64,000 bases of DNA from Allotamlana fucoidanivorans (GCF_045788535.1 NZ_CP074074.1:3534001-3598000), one strand, 5' to 3'. Positions 7,807 through 18,001 are shown, counted from the stretch's first letter. The notes: generated by a model from the sequence alone, not told the origin. Made by a program: numbers and translations.

Positions 7807-9113
7807 TGAAAGACACTATAGCAATTTTTTGGTTCAGGAGAGACCTGAGGCTTGATGATAATCACGGCTTTTATAAAGCACTTATAGGAGATTACAAAGT
7901 GCTTCCTATATTTATTTTTGATTCTGAAATTTTAAATGAATTACCAAAAGATGACGCTAGGGTTTCCTTTATATATGACACTCTAAATGCATTAAACAAA
8001 ACACTTAAAACAAAATGGAATAGCCAGATTCACCTATTTTATGGTACTCCCATAGATGTTTACAAGCAAATTGTAAAAGACTACAACGTGGCCTCGGTAT
8101 TTACCAATCATGATTACGAACCCTATGCTAAGCAACGCGATGAAGAAATTAAAATATTTTTGAAATCGAAACGCATCACATTTCTAAGCTTTAAAGATCA
8201 GGTAGTCTTTGAAAAAAATGAAGTTTCTAAAGCGGATGGAACCCCCTATTTAGTATACACCCCATACTTGAAGGCATGGAAAAACAAATTTAAGGACGTA
8301 AATTTAAAACCCTTCCCTTCAAAAAATCACCTTAATAACCTTATTTCTAATATTGAAACTGCACCAATTGAGTTAAAAGATATTGGATTTAAACCATCCT
8401 CGCAAACTATTGCTCCTTATGAATTGAATCCGTCTTTAATTCAAAACTATGAAGCGCTTAGAAACTTTCCAGCGAAACATGCCACATCAAGAATTGGTCC
8501 GCACTTACGTTTTGGTACAATCAGCATCAGGAAAACCATGAAACAAGCCATATCTGAGACGAATGAAATATTCTGGCAAGAGCTAATTTGGCGTGAATTT
8601 TTCATGCAGATACTTTGGCATTTTCCTAATACAACGCACGACAGTTTTAAGCCTAAATATGATAGAATTGTATGGCGTAATAATAACGATGAGTTTAAGT
8701 TATGGTGTGAAGGAAAAACAGGATATCCGCTGGTTGACGCTGGGATGCGAGAATTAAATGAAACGGGCTTTGTGCACAACCGAGTGCGCATGCTTGTGGG
8801 CAGTTTTTTATGTAAACACCTGCTTATTGATTGGCGTTGGGGAGAGGCTTATTTTGCTAAAAAACTTCATGATTATGAGATGGCAAGTAACATAGGCAAC
8901 TGGCAATGGGTAGCAGGTTGCGGTGTTGATGCAGCCCCTTATTTTAGAATTTTCAATCCTACAACGCAAATCAAAAAATTTGACAAAGATTTAAAATACA
9001 TTAAGCGATGGATTCCTGAGTTTGATGAGCTAACCTACCCTAACCCCATAGTAGACCATAAATTTGCTAGAGAACGTTGTTTAAATACTTATAAAGTTGC
9101 TCTAAATAATTAA
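7806..9113 (+). CDS. phrB: deoxyribodipyrimidine photolyase / cryptochrome
   Basis: Repairs cyclobutane pyrimidine dimers using FAD and light. The N-terminal Rossmann domain starts FWFRRDLRLDDNHGFYKAL; the C-terminal FAD domain has RIGPHLRFGTIS, WQELIWREFF, GYPLVDAGMRELNETGFVHN (FAD/DNA-binding) and NIGNWQWVAGCGVDAAPYFR. Length 435 is slightly short but complete. The Trp residues for electron transfer appear to be present. It closes the light-stress operon that includes tspO. Confidence 0.93.
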   Translation: MKDTIAIFWFRRDLRLDDNHGFYKALIGDYKVLPIFIFDSEILNELPKDDARVSFIYDTLNALNKTLKTKWNSQIHLFYGTPIDVYKQIVKDYNVASVFTNHDYEPYAKQRDEEIKIFLKSKRITFLSFKDQVVFEKNEVSKADGTPYLVYTPYLKAWKNKFKDVNLKPFPSKNHLNNLISNIETAPIELKDIGFKPSSQTIAPYELNPSLIQNYEALRNFPAKHATSRIGPHLRFGTISIRKTMKQAISETNEIFWQELIWREFFMQILWHFPNTTHDSFKPKYDRIVWRNNNDEFKLWCEGKTGYPLVDAGMRELNETGFVHNRVRMLVGSFLCKHLLIDWRWGEAYFAKKLHDYEMASNIGNWQWVAGCGVDAAPYFRIFNPTTQIKKFDKDLKYIKRWIPEFDELTYPNPIVDHKFARERCLNTYKVALNN

Positions 9114-9232
9114 TTCTATATACATAAATGAGTTATAAAATAATATTTGCGGCCATGACTAACGTATGATATATATCACCTGTAATCGATTATAAATTTC
9201 ATATTTTTAGGATAGAGATAAAAACAACTTAT

Positions 9233-10900
9233 ATGACCGATTTACAAATAGCAAAAACCATAACACTTCAACCCATAACAAACATATCCCAAAAATTTGG
9301 CATTGACCCCGATGATATAGAAATGTATGGCAAATACAAAGCGAAACTGCCCTTAACCGCTATTGACAGGGAAAAAGCCAATAAAAGCAATCTTATTTTA
9401 GTTTCAGCCATTTCACCCACACCCGCTGGTGAAGGTAAAACCACTATGTCTATTGGCTTATCGGAAGCCCTAAATCAGCTCAATAAAAAAACAACCGTGG
9501 TATTAAGAGAGCCATCTTTAGGTCCTGTTTTTGGCATAAAAGGTGGCGCCACGGGTGGAGGATATTCACAGGTGTTACCTATGGAAGATATTAACCTTCA
9601 TTTTACTGGTGATTTTGCTGCCATTGAAAAAGCGCACAATTTATTATCAGCCCTTATAGATAATAATATTCAAAGTAAAACCAACTCGTTACGAATTGAC
9701 CCACGAACCATAGGTTGGAAACGTGTAGTAGACTTAAATGATCGTGCTTTAAGGCATGTTATTGTGGGGTTAGGAGGCACAAGTTCTGGAGTTCCAAGAG
9801 AAACAGGGTTTGACATTACAGCGGCTTCTGAAATCATGGCCATACTCTGCTTAGCTGAAAGCTTGACAGATTTAAAAAACCGATTGGGCCATATTTTTAT
9901 TGGTTATACTTATGATAAAGTTCCCGTTTTTGCGAGAGATTTAAAGGCAGAAGGTGCTATGGCTGTATTACTCAAAGATGCTATAAAACCCAACTTAGTG
10001 CAAACCATTGAAGGGAATCCTGCTATAATACACGGTGGTCCCTTTGCTAATATTGCCCAAGGCACCAATACGGTATTAGGTACTTTAATGGGTATGTCGC
10101 ACTCAGAATATACGGTTACAGAAGCTGGATTTGGATTTGATTTAGGCGCAGAAAAGTTTTTTGACATCAAATGCCAAAGTGCAGGCCTAAACCCAAAAGC
10201 TGTAGTTTTAACTACAACCATAAGAGCTCTAAAATATCATGGTGGTTCAGATTTAAAATCGCTTACAACTCCTGATTTAAAGGCTTTAAAAAAGGGATTA
10301 CCTAATCTTGAAAAACATCTGGAAAACATCACAAAGTTTAACGTACTACCTGTTATTGCGATTAACCGCTTTACATCTGACAGTGACGACGAAATTGAAC
10401 TTATTAAAGCTTTTGCTCAACTTAAAGACATAAAAGTAGCCTTAGCTAATGTATGGGCAGAAGGTGGAAAGGGCGCAATTGAACTTGCAAAACATGTTAT
10501 TGATATCGTAGAATCAAAAGCGTCTAATTTTAAACCACTCTATAATTGGAAAGCAGATGTAAAGGCTAAAATTGAAACGATTGCTACTGAAATTTATGGA
10601 GCTGAACATGTTGATTACAGCTCAAAAGCTAAGACTCAATTGAACCAAATATCGGCCTTAGGGTTAAATGATTTACCGGTGTGCATTGCTAAAACGCAAA
10701 AGTCTCTATCAGATAACCCGAAATTATTAGGGCGCCCAAAAGATTTTATAATCACCGTAAGAGAGATTGAAATAGCAGCTGGTGCAGGATTTCTAATTCC
10801 CATTACTGGCGACATTATGCGTATGCCCGGACTCCCAGTTCATCCTTCATCTGAAGGTATTGATATTAATGATGCCGGTGAAATTACGGGGTTATTCTAA
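9233..10900 (+). CDS. fhs: formate--tetrahydrofolate ligase
   Basis: ATP-dependent formation of 10-formyl-THF from formate and THF. The P-loop is PTPAGEGKTT (residues 63-72), followed by LREPSLGPVFGIKGGATGGG, typical of the family. Full length (555 residues, as in other bacterial enzymes), ending FLIPITGDIMRMPGLPVHPS. It is monocistronic here, with about 120 bases upstream and the convergent murA downstream. Together with fmt and folE it supports an active one-carbon/folate pathway. Confidence 0.97.
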   Translation: MTDLQIAKTITLQPITNISQKFGIDPDDIEMYGKYKAKLPLTAIDREKANKSNLILVSAISPTPAGEGKTTMSIGLSEALNQLNKKTTVVLREPSLGPVFGIKGGATGGGYSQVLPMEDINLHFTGDFAAIEKAHNLLSALIDNNIQSKTNSLRIDPRTIGWKRVVDLNDRALRHVIVGLGGTSSGVPRETGFDITAASEIMAILCLAESLTDLKNRLGHIFIGYTYDKVPVFARDLKAEGAMAVLLKDAIKPNLVQTIEGNPAIIHGGPFANIAQGTNTVLGTLMGMSHSEYTVTEAGFGFDLGAEKFFDIKCQSAGLNPKAVVLTTTIRALKYHGGSDLKSLTTPDLKALKKGLPNLEKHLENITKFNVLPVIAINRFTSDSDDEIELIKAFAQLKDIKVALANVWAEGGKGAIELAKHVIDIVESKASNFKPLYNWKADVKAKIETIATEIYGAEHVDYSSKAKTQLNQISALGLNDLPVCIAKTQKSLSDNPKLLGRPKDFIITVREIEIAAGAGFLIPITGDIMRMPGLPVHPSSEGIDINDAGEITGLF

Positions 10901-10907
10901 TAGAATT

Positions 10908-12218
10908 TTAATCGATTCGTTCAATATGTGCGCCTATAGCGCGTAAACGTTCGTCAATATTTTCATACCCGCGATCAATCTGTTCTATATTCTGAATAGT
11001 TGATGTCCCTTTCGCCGATAAGGCAGCAATTAATAATGATACCCCAGCACGAATATCTGGAGATGTCATGGTTGTAGCTTTTAAAGTTGATTTAAAATCA
11101 TGGCCTATAACCGTAGCTCTGTGCGGATCACAAAGAATAATCTTCGCGCCCATATCAATCAGTTTATCCACAAAAAACAATCTACTCTCAAACATTTTTT
11201 GATGCACTAAAACACTGCCTCGGGCTTGTGTAGCTACTACTAGTATAATACTTAACAAATCGGGCGTAAATCCAGGCCAAGGCGCATCTGCAATGGTTAA
11301 AATAGAACCATCAATAAAACTTTGAATCTCATACCCGTCATTATGCGCAGGAATATGAATATCATCTCCTCTCCTTTCAACGGTTATTCCTAATTTTCTA
11401 AATGTTTCAGGAATCAACCCTAAATCATTCCAAGATACATTGGTGATGGTCAGTTCGCTTTTTGTCATCGCTGCCAAACCTATCCAACTTCCTATTTCAA
11501 TCATATCAGGAAGCATTGTATGCTCGGTACCACCTAAACGGTCTACCCCTTCAATAACCAACATATTAGACCCTACTCCACTAATTTTTGCCCCCATTCT
11601 ATTGAGCATTTTACATAACTGTTGCAGGTATGGTTCACAGGCTGCATTATAAATAGTGGTTTTACCTTCAGCAAGAACAGCGGCCATTAATATATTTGCT
11701 GTTCCCGTTACAGAAGCCTCTTCAAGCAACATGTACGTTCCTTTCAGCCGTTCAGCTTCTACACCGTAAAACTGTTCTTCTTTACTGTAGCCAAATTTAG
11801 CGCCAAGTTTTATTAAACCTTCAAAATGGGTATCTAATCGGCGGCGACCAATTTTATCTCCCCCTGGTTTTGGGATGTAGCCTCTACCAAAACGTGCTAA
11901 AAGCGGTCCTACAATCATGATAGACCCACGTAAACCGCGACCATCAATCTTAAATTGATCAGATTCTAAATATGCTAAATTAACCTGATCTGCCTGAAAC
12001 GTGTAAACACCTTTGCTTAATTTTTCAACCTTAACCCCTAACTTTTTAAGTAAGGCAATGAGTTTATTTACATCAACAATATCAGGAATGTTGTTAATGG
12101 TTATTTTTTCTGAAGTTAATAAAACTGCGCATAAAATCTGTAAGGCTTCGTTTTTGGCACCCTGCGGCTGAATGCTTCCTTTTAGTTGATGCCCGCCTTC
12201 AATTTTAAATGTTCCCAT
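10908..12218 (-). CDS. murA: UDP-N-acetylglucosamine 1-carboxyvinyltransferase
   Basis: First committed step of peptidoglycan synthesis: enolpyruvyl transfer from PEP to UDP-GlcNAc. The 436-residue EPSP-synthase-type protein begins FKIEGGHQLKGSIQPQGAKN (Lys22/Asn23 region). The active-site loop reads RGYIPKPGGDKIGRRRLDTH. In E. coli MurA this position is Cys115; here it is Asp, a form known to be insensitive to fosfomycin alkylation. It lies 6 bases downstream of the DUF4290 gene in the same operon. Confidence 0.97.
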   Translation of the reverse strand: MGTFKIEGGHQLKGSIQPQGAKNEALQILCAVLLTSEKITINNIPDIVDVNKLIALLKKLGVKVEKLSKGVYTFQADQVNLAYLESDQFKIDGRGLRGSIMIVGPLLARFGRGYIPKPGGDKIGRRRLDTHFEGLIKLGAKFGYSKEEQFYGVEAERLKGTYMLLEEASVTGTANILMAAVLAEGKTTIYNAACEPYLQQLCKMLNRMGAKISGVGSNMLVIEGVDRLGGTEHTMLPDMIEIGSWIGLAAMTKSELTITNVSWNDLGLIPETFRKLGITVERRGDDIHIPAHNDGYEIQSFIDGSILTIADAPWPGFTPDLLSIILVVATQARGSVLVHQKMFESRLFFVDKLIDMGAKIILCDPHRATVIGHDFKSTLKATTMTSPDIRAGVSLLIAALSAKGTSTIQNIEQIDRGYENIDERLRAIGAHIERID

Positions 12219-12224
12219 GAAATA

Positions 12225-12869
12225 CTAGAAGCGTTTTCTTTGTCGGTTATTTGAATTCTTTTTCTGGTGTCCCTTTTTATTACTAGAAAATTTATTTTTT
12301 GAACGCATCAAGCTTGTAGCGTCTGATAATTCTTCTGTAGAATTTTTTAAATTTATCTTGCCTTCTGAAAGTTCATACAAGTGATCATAAATTACAGCAT
12401 CTTCAACCGTATCTTTGTTCCAATTTAAGAAACACTTTTTCATATGATTGGCAATAGTAAAAGATAGCGCCTCTTTCATATCACCTTCTTCCCAAGTATT
12501 GGCCACATCTATCATCGTTTTAATATTATTTCCGTAGAAACGATATTTTGGAAAATTCTGCGGATACTTCAAGGGCTCTGGGCGCGCATAAATTAAGTCC
12601 TTTGTTGGTTTTTCATAAGGTGAATCAACATCTAATTCAAAATTTGACATGATAAACAACTGATCCCAAAGCTTGTGCTGAAAATCAGGCACATCTCTTA
12701 AATGTGGCTGCATATTTCCCATCACAGAAATTATGGCCTTGGCTAATTTATTGCGTTCTTCTTTACTTTCTATAGTTTTGGCATGATTAATCATTTTCTG
12801 CATATGTCTTCCATATTCTGGAATGATTAAATGTTCACGCTCTGTGTTGTATTCTAAATTATCAATCAA
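12225..12869 (-). CDS. DUF4290 family protein
   Basis: 214 residues; the N-terminal part (LEYNTEREHLIIPEYGRHMQ, then DFQHKLWDQLFIMSNFELDVDSPY and PLKYPQNFPKYRFYGNNIKTMI) matches the DUF4290 family, which is nearly universal in Bacteroidota and almost always sits immediately upstream of murA, as here. The C-terminal 30 residues are a basic, low-complexity tail (KKGHQKKNSNNRQRKRF). Function unknown; a nucleic-acid or ribosome link is only a guess from the tail. Confidence 0.85.
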   Translation of the reverse strand: MIDNLEYNTEREHLIIPEYGRHMQKMINHAKTIESKEERNKLAKAIISVMGNMQPHLRDVPDFQHKLWDQLFIMSNFELDVDSPYEKPTKDLIYARPEPLKYPQNFPKYRFYGNNIKTMIDVANTWEEGDMKEALSFTIANHMKKCFLNWNKDTVEDAVIYDHLYELSEGKINLKNSTEELSDATSLMRSKNKFSSNKKGHQKKNSNNRQRKRF

Positions 12870-12937
12870 AATAAATGTGTAGAGTTAAAAAATGTAATGC
12901 ATGAAGTATTTCTGCATGCGCAAAATACAAAAAAAAA

Positions 12938-13231
12938 CTAAAGACTTATGACGCCGTCAATTTTTTCTGCAACTTCTTTGTATTTGGCAATTACCGCATC
13001 AGGATTTTTCATAGTTACATTAATGGAAACACTTGTATATTTTCCATTTTTAGAGGCTTTGGTATCAATAACAGCTCCCAAATTATTAAAAAGGTTTTCA
13101 ATTTTATTGATTTTTTCAGGATCTGAAACTACAATAAATTTATAAAGATATTCTGAAGGCCAAAGGGCAGTATCCTGTAATTGCTTTTTTAATTTTTTAT
13201 AAAATTCTTCTGAATTCGGTGTATCGTTCAT
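12938..13231 (-). CDS. DUF493 (YbeD-like) family protein
   Basis: 97 residues with the small alpha/beta fold of DUF493: LWPSEYLYKFIVVSDPEKI, then VSINVTMKNPDAVIAKYKEVAEKIDGVISL. YbeD-type proteins are small putative regulators. It lies upstream of the DUF4290/murA pair on the same strand with a 68-base gap. Confidence 0.85.
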   Translation of the reverse strand: MNDTPNSEEFYKKLKKQLQDTALWPSEYLYKFIVVSDPEKINKIENLFNNLGAVIDTKASKNGKYTSVSINVTMKNPDAVIAKYKEVAEKIDGVISL

Positions 13232-13408
13232 AATTCATTTTTGTATTGCAAATATACAGTTTCATCTGTTTATTTAGTGTCTTTTTAACAGTATCGCTAA
13301 ACATAATTAACATGAAAGCCGAACTAGAATAGGTAAAAGAAATTATTGACAAAACCTTCATTTTTTTTATCGCTTGTAAATTCCGATTTTTACAGCAAAT
13401 TTTAAAAT

Positions 13409-13948
13409 TTGACCACAAATAAAATTGTAATAACGGGTGGCCCTGGAACAGGCAAATCATCTCTTATCAATGAACTGATAAAAAGGAATCATATTTGCTT
13501 GGAAGAAATTTCAAGAGCGGTTACCTTAAAAGCTCAAAAAGAAGGCATTGAACAGTTGTTTTTAACAAACCCGTTGTTGTTTAGTGACTTACTTTTAAAA
13601 GGACGTCTAGAACAATATAAACTTGCTGAAAAACATGCCGATAAAACGGTTTTTTTTGACCGTGGAGTGCATGATGTTTTAGCGTATATGGACTATATTG
13701 GAGATACCTATCCGCAACGATTTAAGGAGGCTTGCTCGCATTCAAAATACGATGCTGTTTTCATTTTAAAACCATGGAAAGACATCTATACCAGTGATAA
13801 TGAACGTTATGAAAATTTTGAACAAGCACAGCATATTCACAAACATCTGGTAAACACTTATGAAGCTTATAACTATACGTTAATTGATGTCCCTTTTGAT
13901 ACTGTTGAAAACAGAACAGATTTTATATTGAATACCTTGGGTTTATAA
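13409..13948 (+). CDS. AAA ATPase (AAA_28/NadR-like P-loop NTPase)
   Basis: 179 residues. Walker A is GGPGTGKSS near residues 10-18, and FFDRGVHDVLAYM resembles the Walker B/Asp region of the AAA_28 group. The start is taken as TTG 13409, because the P-loop follows within ten residues and no in-frame ATG precedes it. Two bases separate it from recQ. The substrate of this kinase-like NTPase is unknown. Confidence 0.75.
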   Translation: MTTNKIVITGGPGTGKSSLINELIKRNHICLEEISRAVTLKAQKEGIEQLFLTNPLLFSDLLLKGRLEQYKLAEKHADKTVFFDRGVHDVLAYMDYIGDTYPQRFKEACSHSKYDAVFILKPWKDIYTSDNERYENFEQAQHIHKHLVNTYEAYNYTLIDVPFDTVENRTDFILNTLGL

Positions 13949-13950
13949 AC

Positions 13951-15858
13951 ATGACACACCCCATTAACATATTAGAACGTTATTGGAATTTTACAAGCTT
14001 CAGGCCAAAACAAGAAGCTATTATTAACGCCGTAATCAATGGCGAAGACACCTTTGTTTTACTGCCTACTGGTGGTGGAAAATCGTTGTGTTTTCAAATA
14101 CCAGCCCTTGCCAAAACAGGCATTTGCATTGTTATTTCCCCACTCATTGCTTTAATGCAAGATCAGGTTGAAAGACTAAAGGAAAAGGGTATAAAAGCTA
14201 TGGCAATTACAAGTGGTATTAGCAATAGCCAACTTGATACATTGCTTGACAACTGTATATATGGTAATTATAAATTCTTATACTTATCACCAGAACGCTT
14301 GCAACAAGAACTGGTTCAGGATCGTATTAGGCAAATGAACGTTAACTTAATAGCTGTAGATGAAGCGCATTGTATTTCGCAATGGGGTAATGACTTCAGA
14401 CCCGCCTATAAAAACATTGCTATACTGCGTAGGCTACAACCTAGTACTAATGTAGTAGCCCTTACCGCCTCGGCCACACCTCTAGTAGTTGAAGATATTA
14501 TAACTGAACTTGATTTTATTCAACCCCAAATATTCAAAACTTCGTTTTCAAGACCCAACCTTGCATATATGGTGTTTCATGAAGATGATAAATATTATAA
14601 GCTAGAAGCCATTTTAAAGAAGAATACAGCGTCATCAATTATATATGTTAGAAACAGGAAGCTTACTAAAGAGATTACATTGTTTTTAGAATCAAAAGGC
14701 ATATCAGCCACCTACTATCACGGCGGTTTATCATCTGAAGAAAAACAAAAGCACATGACCTCCTGGCTACACAATCAAAACCAAGTTATGGTGGCCACCA
14801 ATGCTTTTGGCATGGGCATTGACAAACCCGATGTAAAAACGGTGATTCATTTAAATCTGCCAGAAAGCATAGAAAGTTACTTTCAGGAAGCAGGTAGAGC
14901 TGGCAGGAATAATGAAAAAGCTTTTGCTATTATCCTAAAAAACAAAAATGATGAAGCTTTAGTTAAAAATCAGTTTTTAAGCGTATTACCAGATGTTAAC
15001 CTCATAAAACAGGTGTATAGAAAGTTGTGTAATTATTTTCAAATATCTTATGGAGAAGGCGCTTATACAACATTTGACTTTGATTTCAGTTCATTTTGTA
15101 AAACCTATAATTTCCCTTCAATACTATGCTACAATGCACTTTTGGTGTTAGACAGAAATAGCATTATTAATTTATCAAAACAGTTTAAAAATAAAGTTAC
15201 GGTTCAATTTATTACATCAAACCATAATCTTTTTAATTATTTAGACAGGCATCAAAATTCAAATATTATTGTAAAATCTATATTAAGAATGTATGGCGGT
15301 GTTTTTGACCATTTAACAAAAATTGAATTAAAAAAAGTCGCATCAAAAGCCTCGGTTACTGAAGACACCCTTGTAAACACATTAAAACAATTAGAACACG
15401 ATAACGTTATCACACTGCATTTAACCAAAACTGATGCACAAGTTACCTTTGTTGAACCCCGAGAAGATGATAACACCATTAATAGAATTGCTGCTGTTAT
15501 CAATCAACAGAATCAATTAAAAGCAAAACAAGTTCAGGCCGTGTTGCGCTATGTTTCAAATGAAGATACCTGTAAAAGCATTCAACTACTCGTCTACTTT
15601 GGCGAAACAGATATAAAACCCTGTGGGATCTGTTCTGTGTGTATATCTCAAAAACCATCGGAAATAAACCCAGTTAATCAAGATATCATAAAAAAAGATA
15701 TTATTGATTATTTAGCCTTTGGCGAACAATCATCAAGAGCTCTTGTAGCACATTTGAATGCTCCTGAAAACCAGGTAAAACAGGTTTTAAAACTATTATT
15801 GGAACATCAAATCATTGTATTAACACCAAAAAACACATACAAACTAAGCCATATGTAA
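13951..15858 (+). CDS. recQ: ATP-dependent DNA helicase, RecQ family
   Basis: 3'-5' helicase with all superfamily-2 motifs: FRPKQEAIINAV (Q/0), LPTGGGKSLCFQ (I), VDEAHCISQWGNDFRP (DEAH plus the RecQ aromatic loop), ALTASATP (III), YYHGGLSSEEKQ (IV), GMGIDKPDVKTVIH and QEAGRAGRNNEK (VI). The zinc-binding Cys cluster is present late as CGICSVC. At 635 residues it lacks a clear HRDC domain. Many flavobacteria carry two RecQ paralogues, and this may be the shorter one. Confidence 0.93.
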   Translation: MTHPINILERYWNFTSFRPKQEAIINAVINGEDTFVLLPTGGGKSLCFQIPALAKTGICIVISPLIALMQDQVERLKEKGIKAMAITSGISNSQLDTLLDNCIYGNYKFLYLSPERLQQELVQDRIRQMNVNLIAVDEAHCISQWGNDFRPAYKNIAILRRLQPSTNVVALTASATPLVVEDIITELDFIQPQIFKTSFSRPNLAYMVFHEDDKYYKLEAILKKNTASSIIYVRNRKLTKEITLFLESKGISATYYHGGLSSEEKQKHMTSWLHNQNQVMVATNAFGMGIDKPDVKTVIHLNLPESIESYFQEAGRAGRNNEKAFAIILKNKNDEALVKNQFLSVLPDVNLIKQVYRKLCNYFQISYGEGAYTTFDFDFSSFCKTYNFPSILCYNALLVLDRNSIINLSKQFKNKVTVQFITSNHNLFNYLDRHQNSNIIVKSILRMYGGVFDHLTKIELKKVASKASVTEDTLVNTLKQLEHDNVITLHLTKTDAQVTFVEPREDDNTINRIAAVINQQNQLKAKQVQAVLRYVSNEDTCKSIQLLVYFGETDIKPCGICSVCISQKPSEINPVNQDIIKKDIIDYLAFGEQSSRALVAHLNAPENQVKQVLKLLLEHQIIVLTPKNTYKLSHM

Positions 15859-15909
15859 CATGACTAGTTTTATCACAAAAAACATTAAATAGAAAAGCAT
15901 ACCTAAAAA

Positions 15910-16857
15910 ATGAGAGATTTAAGAATTGTATTTATGGGAACTCCAGATTTTGCTGTGACTACCCTAAAAGGATTGGTTGAAAACAATTATACTATTGTGG
16001 GTGTTATTACAGCTCCAGACAAACCCGCTGGTCGTGGCCGAAAGCTCAATGAAAGTGCTGTAAAAAAATATGCGCAATCACAAAACTTAAATGTATTGCA
16101 ACCCACCAATCTAAAAGATGACACCTTTTTAAAAGCACTTAAGAACCTAAATGCCAATCTTCAAGTTGTTGTAGCCTTTAGGATGCTGCCCAAAGTAGTA
16201 TGGCAAATGCCTGAATATGGCACTTTTAATTTACACGCTTCTTTATTACCGCAATACCGAGGTGCTGCTCCTATCAATTGGGCTATTATAAACGGGGAAA
16301 CAGAAACAGGCGTATCTACTTTCTTTATAGATGAGAAGATTGACACAGGTGATATGATTCTGCAAGAACGCATCTCAATTGATCCTGATGAAAATGCAGG
16401 AAGTTTACATGATAAATTAATGTATTTAGGAAGTCATCTTGTTTTAGAAACGGTAGCATTAGTTGCAAATGATACGGTAAGAACAAAGCCACAAACAGAC
16501 AATCAAGAGATAAAAACGGCGTACAAACTAAATAAAGAAAACTGCAAAATTAACTGGGATGCACCTATTGATCAGATTTATAATCACATTAGGGGGTTGA
16601 GTCCGTATCCTGCTGCATGGACGCGTTTAATTAATGGAGATGACCAACTAGATATTAAAATTTACAATGCCCAAAAAGAGTATGAAACACATCATTTTGC
16701 GAATGGCACCTTATTTTCAACTAAAAAAGAATTAAAGGTATCTGTAACAAATGGTTATATTCATTTAAAGGAAATTAAGCTTCCAGGAAAACGTGCCATG
16801 GATATTCCATCACTTTTAAATGGATTTACTTTAGAACCCCAAGCCAAAGTCTTGTAA
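15910..16857 (+). CDS. fmt: methionyl-tRNA formyltransferase
   Basis: Formylates initiator Met-tRNA using 10-formyl-THF. Hallmarks: FMGTPDFAVTTLKGL (N-terminus), the folate-binding/catalytic block NLHASLLPQYRGAAPINWAI, and TGVSTFFIDEKIDTGDMI with the catalytic Asp. It has 315 residues with a complete C-terminal OB-like domain. It follows recQ by 51 bases, an arrangement common in Bacteroidota. Confidence 0.97.
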   Translation: MRDLRIVFMGTPDFAVTTLKGLVENNYTIVGVITAPDKPAGRGRKLNESAVKKYAQSQNLNVLQPTNLKDDTFLKALKNLNANLQVVVAFRMLPKVVWQMPEYGTFNLHASLLPQYRGAAPINWAIINGETETGVSTFFIDEKIDTGDMILQERISIDPDENAGSLHDKLMYLGSHLVLETVALVANDTVRTKPQTDNQEIKTAYKLNKENCKINWDAPIDQIYNHIRGLSPYPAAWTRLINGDDQLDIKIYNAQKEYETHHFANGTLFSTKKELKVSVTNGYIHLKEIKLPGKRAMDIPSLLNGFTLEPQAKVL

Positions 16858-16961
16858 ACCCTTATTATTATTGATATTACAAAATATTCGATAAAACGCA
16901 CCACCTTTATTAACAAATGCTCAAAGTTATCAACAAATATAAGCATTTCCCCCGCTGTTAC

Positions 16962-16991
16962 TTGCATGGTTTCATAATCCGTATAAATTTG
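16962..16991 (+). promoter_or_regulatory. promoter of the HU gene
   Basis: TTG (16962-16964), 19-base spacer, then TAAATTTG (16984-16991): a full match to the Bacteroidota sigma-A consensus TTG-N19-TAnnTTTG, about 55 bases before the HU start codon. Confidence 0.65.
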
Positions 16992-17046
16992 TAGAGGATT
17001 TAACAAAAAAGTTTAACCATTTTTATTAATAATTAAAATTTATATT

Positions 17047-17319
17047 ATGAACAAAACAGATTTAATCGACGCAATGGCAGAACACGCAGGAATCACTAAA
17101 GCGGCTGCAAAGAAAGCTTTAGAGTGTGCGCTAATTGAAATTGAAGGAGCTTTACAAAAAGGTAACAGAGTTTCTTTAGTTGGATTTGGATCTTGGTCAG
17201 TATCTAAAAGAGCTGCCAGAGAAGGAAGAAATCCTCAAACAGGAGAAACAATCAAAATCAAAGCTAAAAACATTGTTAAGTTTAAAGCTGGAGCTGATTT
17301 ATCAAATGCAGTAAACTAA
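17047..17319 (+). CDS. HU-type nucleoid-associated DNA-binding protein
   Basis: 90-residue histone-like protein: MNKTDLIDAMAEHAGITKAA, then VSLVGFGSWSVSKRAAREGRNPQTGETIKI with the conserved RxGRNPxTG DNA-binding arm and the proline-tipped ribbon. It bends and compacts DNA as a dimer. It has its own promoter and a strong terminator, so it is monocistronic. Confidence 0.95.
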   Translation: MNKTDLIDAMAEHAGITKAAAKKALECALIEIEGALQKGNRVSLVGFGSWSVSKRAAREGRNPQTGETIKIKAKNIVKFKAGADLSNAVN

Positions 17320-17345
17320 TCATTTACTTCTTTATAATTTAAAAA

Positions 17346-17373
17346 AGTCTTCACCATGTGAAGGCTTTTTTTT
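17346..17373 (+). terminator. rho-independent terminator after HU
   Basis: Hairpin of AGTCTTCAC and GTGAAGGCT around a CAT loop (one G-U pair), followed by eight T residues, 27 bases after the HU stop. Confidence 0.85.
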
Positions 17374-17440
17374 ATATCCATCACTAAAATGTTGCATTTT
17401 AGCGAAATAAACATTAGATTTAATTAAAAATTCCTCACTT

Positions 17441-18001
17441 ATGGTTAAGATTAAACCCAAAAAAGGAGATTTATTGATTGCAGAACCTGCAATTATTGGA
17501 GATGTTTCATTTAACCGTTCTATTGTTTTATTAGCTGATCATTCCACTGAAGGTTCTATTGGCTTTATTCTCAACAAGCCTTTAGAATATACTATTAATG
17601 ATTTGATTCCTGAGTTAGAAGCAGATTTTAAAGTATACAATGGCGGTCCTGTAGAACAAGATAACCTATACTTTATTCACAAAATTCCAGATTTAATTCC
17701 GAATAGTATAGAAATTTCACTAGGTATTTATTGGGGTGGCGATTTTGATAAGGTTGCAGAACTCATAAAAGATCATACCATTAGCGAACACGATATCAAG
17801 TTTTTTCTGGGTTATTCTGGGTGGGAATCTAGTCAGTTAGACAACGAATTAAAATCTAACTCTTGGGTTGTCTCTGAAAATATTTATAAAAACAGTATTA
17901 TAGAAAAAGATTATGAATCGTTTTGGAAAGAAAAGATGATTGAATTTGGTGGCGAATATAGTATTTGGTCTAATGCGCCAGAAGACCCAAGTTACAACTA
18001 G
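17441..18001 (+). CDS. YqgE/AlgH family protein (UPF0301/DUF179)
   Basis: 186 residues. PKKGDLLIAEPAIIGDVSFNRSIVLLADHS and GSIGFILNKPL are the conserved N-terminal strands; FFLGYSGWESSQLDNELKSNSW is the family's C-terminal signature. The molecular function is not established in the family. Its last 4 bases overlap the convergent aminotransferase gene. Confidence 0.92.
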   Translation: MVKIKPKKGDLLIAEPAIIGDVSFNRSIVLLADHSTEGSIGFILNKPLEYTINDLIPELEADFKVYNGGPVEQDNLYFIHKIPDLIPNSIEISLGIYWGGDFDKVAELIKDHTISEHDIKFFLGYSGWESSQLDNELKSNSWVVSENIYKNSIIEKDYESFWKEKMIEFGGEYSIWSNAPEDPSYN

